This document shows positions 1 through 5,426 of a stretch of 7,782 bases of DNA, one piece after another. The notes below the pieces were generated by a model. That model was not told where the DNA came from. It saw nothing but the letters and a program-made list of their open reading frames with translations, and did no database searches. The position numbers and the translations under genes are program-made. The stretch is from the NCBI GenBank assembly GCA_946482165.1, contig CAMLQS010000239.1, forward strand, positions 1-7,782, in the 5' to 3' direction. This stretch comes from an uncultured Verrucomicrobiota bacterium. Lineage in GTDB: Bacteria; Verrucomicrobiota; Verrucomicrobiae; Opitutales; Opitutaceae. Position 1 is the stretch's first letter; each line of letters starts with the position of its first letter.

Positions 1-926
1 CCAACAACTACGGCGACTGGCTCTGCATCCCGAGCGACACCTCCTTCGGCACGCATTCGCCGATGAAGAACCTGCTCGCCACCGCCTACTGGGCCGACGA
101 CTGCGCCAAGCTCTCGCGCATCGCCCGAGAACTCGGGCGCGACGCCGACGCCGCGCGTTTTGCAGCGATGTTCGAGAAGGTTCGCGCCGCCTTCCAGGCC
201 GAGTGGGTGGTCCCCGACGGACGCATCACCGCCGACACGCAGACCGCCTATCTGCTCGCGCTCGCCTTCGACCTTCTCCCGCGGGAACTCCGGCAGGCGG
301 CCCTCGGACACCTCGTCGCCGACATCGCCTCCCTCGGCTGGCACCTCAGCACGGGCTTCATCGGCATCAGCCACCTCAATCCGCAGCTTACCCTCGCCGG
401 CCGGGACGACGTCGCCTACCGCCTCCTTCTCCAGGAAACGTATCCATCCTGGCTATACCCGGTGAAGCACGGCGCCACCACGATCTGGGAGCGCTGGAAC
501 GGCTGGACGCACGAGGAGGGTTTTTTCAACCCGCACATGAACTCCTTCAACCACTACTCCCTCGGCTCCGTCGGAGAGTGGTTGTTCCGTCATGTCGCCG
601 GCATCGAGCTCGATCCGGAGGAGCCGGGCTTCCGTCGTTTCGTCCTCCAGCCCTTCATCGGCGCGGGGCTCGATTTTGCGCGCGCCTTTTATCGCAGTCT
701 GCACGGCGAGATCCGCAGCGAGTGGAAACTCGCCGACGGCCGACTGACCTGGAGCGTGGTCGTGCCGCCGAATACTTCCGCGCGCGTCTTCATCCCGAGC
801 GAACCCGGCGCGGCGGTCGAAACCGACGGCCTTGTCGTGACGCGGCGCGAGGATCGTTTCGCGGTCATCGACGACGTCCCCGCCGGCCGCTACACATTCG
901 CCAGCTTCTACCTCGTCGCCTCGTGA
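1..926 (+). CDS. Alpha-L-rhamnosidase (GH78), C-terminal part, 5' truncated
   Basis: Hydrolyses terminal alpha-L-rhamnose from plant glycans such as rhamnogalacturonan or from rhamnosides. The gene enters from the left edge; its frame is open from position 3, so the apparent ATG at 63 is internal (codons for NNYGDWLCIPSD precede it). What is visible is the end of the (alpha/alpha)6 catalytic domain and the C-terminal beta domain. Family marks are YGDWL near the edge, DTQTAYLLALAF, the HLSTGFIG segment, YPSWLYPVKHGATTIWERW (the Glu of WERW, codon 489-491, is the expected general base), and NSFNHYSLGSVGEWLFRHVAGI. The tail includes PPNTSARVFIPS, typical of the Bac_rhamnosid_C jelly roll. The N-terminal domains, any signal peptide and the other catalytic acidic residues lie outside the window. 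Its stop overlaps the next gene's start, so it is co-transcribed with an acid-sugar pathway. Family assignment is firm; the natural substrate is inferred. Confidence 0.93.
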   Translation, partial: NNYGDWLCIPSDTSFGTHSPMKNLLATAYWADDCAKLSRIARELGRDADAARFAAMFEKVRAAFQAEWVVPDGRITADTQTAYLLALAFDLLPRELRQAALGHLVADIASLGWHLSTGFIGISHLNPQLTLAGRDDVAYRLLLQETYPSWLYPVKHGATTIWERWNGWTHEEGFFNPHMNSFNHYSLGSVGEWLFRHVAGIELDPEEPGFRRFVLQPFIGAGLDFARAFYRSLHGEIRSEWKLADGRLTWSVVVPPNTSARVFIPSEPGAAVETDGLVVTRREDRFAVIDDVPAGRYTFASFYLVAS

Positions 927-2035
927 AGATCACCGGGCTCACGCCGTTCATCCTGCACGCCCCCGTCACCCGCGGGGGCATCGCCGACAGCACGCACAGC
1001 ATCACCCACTGGGGCGCGCCGGGCGTCGCGATCCGAGCCGACAACGGTCTCGTCGGCTACGGGTTCTCTGGCACGCACGCCCATCTGCCGACGGATCGCC
1101 TCATCGTGGACTGCGCCGTGCACAGCTTCGGACCGCTTCTCCTCGGCGAAGACCCGTCCGAAGTGCGAGCGCTTTGGGAAAAGTTGCACAAGCACTCGCC
1201 CGTGCAATGGGTCGGCCGCGCCGGCATCACCCATCTTGCGCTCGGCGCCATCGATCTCGCGTTGTGGGATCTGAAGGCCAAGGCCGCCGGCCAGCCGCTT
1301 TGGAAACTCCTCGGCGGCTCCGCGTCCAAGAAAGTCGAGGCCTACAACACCGACGGCGGCTGGCTTAACTGGCCGCTCGAAACCCTCGTCGCCGACTGCA
1401 AACGCCTGGTCGAAACCGAGGGCTACCGCGCCGTGAAAATCAAGGTCGGCGGTCCCGATCTCTCGACCGATCTGAGGCGCCTCGAAGCCGTCCGCGCCGC
1501 GCTTGGTCCGGACGTTCGCATCATGACCGACGCGAACGGCAAGCTCACGCTGCCCGAGGCCATCCGCCTCGGCCGTCGCCTCTCCGACTTCGACATCGTG
1601 TGGTTCGAGGAGCCGACCACCTTCGACGACGTGATCGCGCACCGCCGCCTCGCCGAGGCCATCGAGACGCCCATTGCCCTTGGCGAGCAGCTCTACCTCG
1701 CCCATCAGTTTCGTGATTTCATCCACGCGGGAGCCGTTCATTTCGTGCAGCCCGACGTCGTGCGTCTGGCCGGCGTGACCGAGTTCTGGCAGGTCGCGGA
1801 CCTTGCGCACAGCTACAGCCTCCCGGTCGTTCCCCACGTGGGCGACATGTGCCAGGTTCATCAGCATCTGTGTTTCGCGCACCCGGCGTGTCGACTTCTC
1901 GAATACATCCCATGGCTGCGGGACTGGATGCTGCACCCGGCACGGATTCGCGACGGCCATTTCGTCGCGCCCGAGGCGCCGGGCGCCGGCACGGAGCCCA
2001 CGCCGGAGGCCCTTGCGACAATCAACCGCGTCTGA
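923..2035 (+). CDS. Mandelate racemase/muconate lactonizing enzyme family acid-sugar dehydratase
   Basis: A 370-residue enolase-superfamily enzyme, likely a cytosolic Mg2+-dependent dehydratase turning an aldonate-type acid sugar into a 2-keto-3-deoxy acid. The start chosen is GTG at 923, inside the upstream stop (GTGA), because similarity begins at KITGLTPFILHAPVTRGG; the frame is open further upstream but there it only shadows the glycosidase. An N-terminal capping domain covers about residues 1-130, followed by the (beta/alpha)7-beta barrel. Visible catalytic elements of the mandelate racemase subgroup are KIK (K172, K174), metal ligands D203 (MTDANG), the E229-E230 pair (WFEEP) and E255 (ALGEQ), and the general-base dyad D278 (QPDV) with H305 (PHVGD). 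The set is complete, so it should be active. It lies only 12 bases ahead of the RLP gene. Candidate substrates include L-rhamnonate (from the GH78 product) or another aldonate; fuconate, lyxonate, galactonate and arabinonate dehydratases are related. I cannot choose among them by eye. Confidence 0.88.
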   Translation: MKITGLTPFILHAPVTRGGIADSTHSITHWGAPGVAIRADNGLVGYGFSGTHAHLPTDRLIVDCAVHSFGPLLLGEDPSEVRALWEKLHKHSPVQWVGRAGITHLALGAIDLALWDLKAKAAGQPLWKLLGGSASKKVEAYNTDGGWLNWPLETLVADCKRLVETEGYRAVKIKVGGPDLSTDLRRLEAVRAALGPDVRIMTDANGKLTLPEAIRLGRRLSDFDIVWFEEPTTFDDVIAHRRLAEAIETPIALGEQLYLAHQFRDFIHAGAVHFVQPDVVRLAGVTEFWQVADLAHSYSLPVVPHVGDMCQVHQHLCFAHPACRLLEYIPWLRDWMLHPARIRDGHFVAPEAPGAGTEPTPEALATINRV

Positions 2036-2047
2036 TCCGAGCACACC

Positions 2048-3295
2048 ATGGAACGCGTCACCGCCACCTACCTCATCGAAACCGCGCTGCCCGTCGCCAA
2101 GGCCGCGGCCACGCTCGCGGGCGAGCAATCCTCCGGCACCTTCGTGGCCGTGCCCGGCGAGACCGCCGAGCTGAAGGAGCGTTTCGCCGCGTGCGTCGAG
2201 CGCATCACTGAACTCGAAGCCGTTTCCTCGCCTTCGCTGCCCACCGGCCGCGCGCCCGCCGCCGCCTACCGTCGCGCCGAGGTCGTCGTCTCCTGGTCGA
2301 TCGAAAACTTCGGCATCAACCTCGCCGCGCTCGTCTCGACTCTTCAGGGCAATCTCTACGAGCTCGCGCAGTTTTCCGGGCTCAAGCTGGTCGACTTCGA
2401 CGTGCCGCCGGGTTTCGCCGCCGCCTTTCGCGGACCGGCCTTTGGTATCGAAGGCTGCCGCCGCCTCACCGGCGTCCGCGGGCGTCCTCTGATCGGCACG
2501 ATCATCAAGCCCAGCATCGGCCTCACGCCCGTGCAGACCGCCGCGATGGTGAAGGAGTTGGTCGAGGCTGGCATCGACTTCCTCAAGGACGACGAGCTGA
2601 TGGCCGACCCGCCTCACTCACCCTTCGACGCGCGCGTGGACGCCGTCATGCGCGTCATCAACGACCACGCCCAGCGCACCGGTAAGAAGGCCATGTATGC
2701 CTTCAATGTGAGCGATGAGCTCGACGCCATGCAGCGCCACTACGACAAGGTCGTGTCCTCCGGCGGCACCTGCGCCATGCTGAGCCTCAACAGCGTCGGC
2801 CTCGTCGCCGCCAAGAAGATCTGCGACCGAGGACAACTCGCCATCCACGGACACCGCAACGGCTGGGGCATGCTCAACCGCCATCCGCTGCTCGGCATGG
2901 AGTTTCCCGCCTACCAGAAACTCTGGCGCCTCGCCGGAGTGGACCAGCTCCACGTCAACGGCATCGCCAACAAGTTCTGGGAGCCCGACGATTCCGTCGT
3001 GCGTTCCATCACGGCCTGCCTTGCGTCCGCCCCGCTGGGCAAACCGTTGCTCCCTGTCGTCTCCTCCGGCCAGTGGGGTGGCCAGGCGCCCGAGACCTGG
3101 CGCCGCACGCAGACGACCGACCTGCTCTACATGGCGGGCGGCGGCATCCAGGCCCACCCCGACGGCCCTGCCGCGGGAGTGCGTTCGCTCCAGCTCTGGT
3201 GGGAGGCGGCGGTCGAGGGCCTGAGCTACGAGCAGGCCATAGCCAAATATCCCGCGCTCGCCAAATCCGCCGAAAAATTCGGCGTGTCACCATGA
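2048..3295 (+). CDS. RuBisCO-like protein (form IV), probable oxo-acid-sugar phosphate decarboxylase/hydrolase
   Basis: 415 residues, shorter than the roughly 470 of a true RuBisCO large subunit, with the N-terminal alpha/beta domain (about 1-130) and the TIM barrel. Using recalled spinach numbering, K154 matches K175 (IIKPSIGL), K180-D182-E183 match the carbamylated K201 and metal ligands D203/E204 (FLKDDE), H269-R270 match H294/R295 (HGHRNGW), H302 matches H327, K309 matches loop-6 K334 (NKFWEPD), S339 or S340 matches S379, and G364-G366 (AGGGIQAHP) the phosphate loop. S156 stands at K177 and W273 at H298, which argues against CO2 fixation. Characterised RLPs next to DUF1537 kinases decarboxylate, or transcarboxylate and hydrolyse, 3-oxo-isoapionate 4-phosphate in D-apiose catabolism; the kinase two features downstream makes that type of reaction the best guess. 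The alternative, methionine-salvage enolase (MtnW) or isomerase, has no support from the neighbours. Start ATG at 2048 follows the dehydratase stop by 12 bases with no clear Shine-Dalgarno. Confidence 0.88.
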   Translation: MERVTATYLIETALPVAKAAATLAGEQSSGTFVAVPGETAELKERFAACVERITELEAVSSPSLPTGRAPAAAYRRAEVVVSWSIENFGINLAALVSTLQGNLYELAQFSGLKLVDFDVPPGFAAAFRGPAFGIEGCRRLTGVRGRPLIGTIIKPSIGLTPVQTAAMVKELVEAGIDFLKDDELMADPPHSPFDARVDAVMRVINDHAQRTGKKAMYAFNVSDELDAMQRHYDKVVSSGGTCAMLSLNSVGLVAAKKICDRGQLAIHGHRNGWGMLNRHPLLGMEFPAYQKLWRLAGVDQLHVNGIANKFWEPDDSVVRSITACLASAPLGKPLLPVVSSGQWGGQAPETWRRTQTTDLLYMAGGGIQAHPDGPAAGVRSLQLWWEAAVEGLSYEQAIAKYPALAKSAEKFGVSP

Positions 3296-3300
3296 ATCCT

Positions 3301-3434
3301 TATGGAGTGCGGCGACACGTCGCCGCTTTCGACGCCGAGCCTCGGCTCGTCGCCCTGCGTGCCGAGGGGGGGACGTTCTCGGCGTGCCGACGCGTGGGCT
3401 CTTCCAAGGCGGCGCCGCGTCGCCGCACTCCATA
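3301..3434 (+). repeat. 134-bp terminal-inverted-repeat element (MITE/REP-like) between RLP and kinase genes
   Basis: The element begins TATGGAGTGCGGCGAC (3301-3316) and ends with its exact reverse complement (3419-3434). The pairing extends to about 26 bases per arm with two mismatches. Inside, 3309-3316 and 3319-3326 form an 8-bp hairpin (GCGGCGAC / GTCGCCGC), an imperfect palindrome lies around 3331-3351, and GCCGAG 3361-3366 pairs with CTCGGC 3378-3383. The outermost TA on each side could be a TA target duplication, as left by IS630/Tc1-mariner-type MITEs, or simply part of the palindrome. From memory, GC-rich palindromes beginning TGGAGTGCGGCGAC are dispersed in Verrucomicrobia genomes and give rise to spurious short 'hypothetical proteins'; this was not verified. 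It could also act as an RNA structure protecting the upstream mRNA or attenuating downstream expression. No transposase is present. Confidence 0.75.
3309..3326 (+). repeat. Perfect 8-bp hairpin at the left end of the repeat element
   Basis: GCGGCGAC and GTCGCCGC are exact reverse complements separated by only AC. The stem begins 13 bases after the RLP stop codon. There is no following T-run, so it is not a canonical intrinsic terminator; it may stabilise the 3' end of the upstream message or be only a part of the mobile repeat. Confidence 0.65.
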
Positions 3435-3456
3435 ACCGCGCGTCGCGACTCCCCCC

Positions 3457-4728
3457 ATGCTCCGCCTCGCCTACTATGCCGACGATTTCACGGGGGCCAC
3501 CGACGCCCTCGAATCGCTCGCGCGGGCCGGGCTGCGCACGCGGCTCTTTCTCGATTCGCCCTCGGCGGGAAAATGCGCGGGCCTCGACGCCGTGGGCGTC
3601 GCCGGGCTCACGCGCGCGCTCGCACCCGACGCGATGGAGGCCGCGCTGCGGCCCGCTTTCGCCGCGCTGCGCGCGCTCGGTCCGCGCCACGTTCATTACA
3701 AGGTCTGCTCGACCTTCGATTCCTCGCCGAGCGTCGGCAGCATCGGTCGCGCGATCGACATCGGCGCGGAGATTTTCGGTGGCCCGCTTGTCCCGCTGCT
3801 CGTGGCCGCGCCCGCGCTCGGTCGCTACTGCGCCTTCGGAAACCTCTTCGCCCGCTACGGCATCGGCGGAGCCGGCGCGATTCACCGTCTCGACCGCCAC
3901 CCGTCCGTCAGCAAACACCCCGTCACGCCGATGACGGAGGCCGACCTCCGCGCGCATCTTGCCAAGCAGACGACGAAGTCCATCGGCCTGGTCGATGTCA
4001 CCGACCTGGAACGCTCGCCCGAGGAAAGCGCCGAGGCCCTGCAAAAGCTCGTCCTCGCCGGCCACGAAGTCGCGCTGTTCGACGGCCTCAACGCCGCCCA
4101 TCTGCTGCGCGTCGGCGCGCTCATCGACGAACTCGCCGACGCGAGTCCGCTGTTCTCGGTGGGTTCGTCGGGAGTCGGCGCGGCGCTGACCTCCCACTGG
4201 GGCTTGATGCCGCGTTCCGTCGCCGCGGCGTCCGCCTCCACGACTCCGGTGCTTATCGTCTCCGGTAGTTGTTCCCCCGTCACCGGCGGGCAGATAGACT
4301 GGGCGCTCGCCAACGGTTTCGCCGGCGTGGCCTTCGATCCGGCCGCCGGTGATTCCGCTCCGGCGCTCGCAGCGGCCACGTGCGCGCTTCGCGCCGGTCA
4401 ATCCGTCGTTATCTACTCCAGCCGTGGTCAGGCCGGCGCGCCGGTGCCAGCCGAGAAACTCGGCGCCCGCCTGGGTCAGCTCGCCCGCGAGCTGATCCTC
4501 CGCACCTCGGTGAAACGACTCGTGATAGCCGGTGGCGACACCTCGAGCTACGCCGGGCGCGCCCTCGGCATCGAGTCTCTCGAAATGCTCGCGCCGCTGA
4601 CGCCCGGAGCCCCGCTTTGCCACGCGCAGGCCCCCGGATCGCCCGCCGACCGGATCGAAATCGTGTTCAAGGGCGGCCAGGTCGGCGCGCCCGATTTTTT
4701 CGGCACCGCGCTCCGCGGCACGCGCTAA
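3457..4728 (+). CDS. DUF1537 / four-carbon-acid-sugar kinase family protein, 3-oxo-isoapionate kinase-like
   Basis: 423-residue ATP-dependent kinase of the OtnK/OiaK/DUF1537 family; phosphorylates the hydroxyl end of an acid sugar in the cytosol. The N-terminal substrate-binding domain (about 1-245) carries YYADDFTGATDAL (D9, D10, T12, G13, T15, D16), YKVCSTFDSSPSVGSIG (81-97) and GSSGVG (236-241). The C-terminal nucleotide-binding domain (about 250-423) carries SGSCSPVTGGQ (269-279), GGDTSSYAGRALG (359-371) and FKGGQVGAPDFFG (404-416). All family signatures are present and the length is normal. Pairing with an RLP points to the 3-oxo-isoapionate kinase role, making the phosphorylated substrate the RLP would act on; erythronate or threonate kinases are the alternatives, but their usual dehydrogenase and aldolase/isomerase partners are not seen here. 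The start ATG at 3457 puts ADDFTGATD at the usual N-terminal distance; it is preceded by CTCCCCCC rather than a ribosome-binding site. The upstream gap holds the inverted-repeat element. Confidence 0.87.
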   Translation: MLRLAYYADDFTGATDALESLARAGLRTRLFLDSPSAGKCAGLDAVGVAGLTRALAPDAMEAALRPAFAALRALGPRHVHYKVCSTFDSSPSVGSIGRAIDIGAEIFGGPLVPLLVAAPALGRYCAFGNLFARYGIGGAGAIHRLDRHPSVSKHPVTPMTEADLRAHLAKQTTKSIGLVDVTDLERSPEESAEALQKLVLAGHEVALFDGLNAAHLLRVGALIDELADASPLFSVGSSGVGAALTSHWGLMPRSVAAASASTTPVLIVSGSCSPVTGGQIDWALANGFAGVAFDPAAGDSAPALAAATCALRAGQSVVIYSSRGQAGAPVPAEKLGARLGQLARELILRTSVKRLVIAGGDTSSYAGRALGIESLEMLAPLTPGAPLCHAQAPGSPADRIEIVFKGGQVGAPDFFGTALRGTR

Positions 4729-4763
4729 GTTTTTCCGATCGTTCGCTCAACCCACGCCCTCCC

Positions 4764-5423
4764 ATGCCACGCAAGACCCTCGCGCTCATCCACACCTCGG
4801 CGACCTTGGTCCCGGTGTTCCAGCAGCTCTGCAAGGCGCATCTGCCGAACGTCGACACCTTCAACATCGTCGACGACAGCCTTGTGCGCGCCATCGGCGC
4901 AAAAGGCGCGCTCACGGCGGACATCGCGCGTCGCATCGAGGCCTACATTACCTCGGCCGAGGCCGGTGGCGCCGATCACATCCTCGTCACCTGCTCCTCC
5001 ATCGGTCCGGCGGTCGAGGCCTCCGCGCCGTTCTGCGCCGTGCCGGTGCTGCGCGTCGACCAACCCATGGCCGACGCCGCCGTGGCCGCCGGCCGTCGTA
5101 TCGGCGTCATCGCCACCTTGCCGACCACGCTCAATCCCACCGGCGACCTCGTGCGCCGCCGCGCCGCGCTCGCCGGTAAGGAAATCGAACTCACCGCGCG
5201 GCTCGTCTCCGGCGCCTTCGAGGCGCTGATGTCGGGCGACGCCGCCACGCACGACGCGCTCGTCTCGGCCGCCCTGCGCGAACTCTCCTTGCAAGTGGAC
5301 GTGATTCTGCTCGCGCAGGCCTCCATGGGGCGCGTGGTCGACGCTTTGCCCGAAGCGGACAAACGCGTGCCGATCTTCGCCAGCCCGCCGCTGGCCATCA
5401 AACACCTCGCCTCGGTCCTCTGA
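4764..5423 (+). CDS. Aspartate/glutamate/hydantoin racemase-fold protein with a single catalytic cysteine
   Basis: 219-residue cytosolic protein of the Asp/Glu racemase superfamily, whose members are racemases, maleate isomerase and arylmalonate decarboxylase. Two pseudo-symmetric alpha/beta halves are apparent. The first half has the catalytic-cysteine motif LVTCSSIG with C77 after a GADHI strand. At the matching place in the second half there is LLAQASMGRV (183-191), so Ala186/Ser187 occupies the position where racemases have the second cysteine. A two-base racemisation is therefore unlikely; a one-base isomerisation, tautomerisation or a decarboxylation is more plausible. In arylmalonate decarboxylase it is the other cysteine that is kept. 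The start ATG at 4764 is chosen because the first beta strand (KTLALIHTS) follows at once; the frame is open upstream but there it only shadows the kinase. It lies 35 bases after the kinase stop and 3 bases before the hydrolase start. The role in the pathway is unknown. Confidence 0.8.
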   Translation: MPRKTLALIHTSATLVPVFQQLCKAHLPNVDTFNIVDDSLVRAIGAKGALTADIARRIEAYITSAEAGGADHILVTCSSIGPAVEASAPFCAVPVLRVDQPMADAAVAAGRRIGVIATLPTTLNPTGDLVRRRAALAGKEIELTARLVSGAFEALMSGDAATHDALVSAALRELSLQVDVILLAQASMGRVVDALPEADKRVPIFASPPLAIKHLASVL

Positions 5424-5426
5424 GCC

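Noticed and set aside
203..922. In-frame open extension upstream of the dehydratase (would give a 610-residue protein)
   Set aside because: Arg/Pro/His-rich out-of-frame shadow of the rhamnosidase, with no family similarity; the dehydratase begins at GTG 923.
908..2617. 569-codon open frame on the minus strand
   Set aside because: Antisense shadow caused by high GC third positions across two strongly recognised + strand genes; its translation is low-complexity Gly/Arg/Asp/Glu-rich.
2048..3295. Genuine CO2-fixing RuBisCO
   Set aside because: Too short, with Ser at the K177-equivalent and Trp at the H298-equivalent, no small subunit or phosphoribulokinase nearby, and an acid-sugar kinase as partner.
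3292..3435. 47-codon frame starting in the RLP stop and ending at the repeat boundary
   Set aside because: Nearly the whole frame is the palindromic repeat; Arg/Ala-rich product without features. Kept only as a note on translational read-across, not as a gene.
3226..4623. 465-codon open frame on the minus strand
   Set aside because: Antisense to the kinase and repeat; no recognisable motifs, composition typical of GC-rich shadows.
4706..4735. CCGCG-CTC-CGCGG hairpin followed by TTTTT, possible terminator after the kinase
   Set aside because: The stem is only 5 bp, lies inside the coding sequence and is separated from the T-run by about 11 bases; the next gene begins 35 bases on in the same direction.
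4380..4763. Open upstream extension of the racemase-fold gene
   Set aside because: Runs out of frame through the end of the kinase gene; the racemase fold's first strand starts right after ATG 4764.
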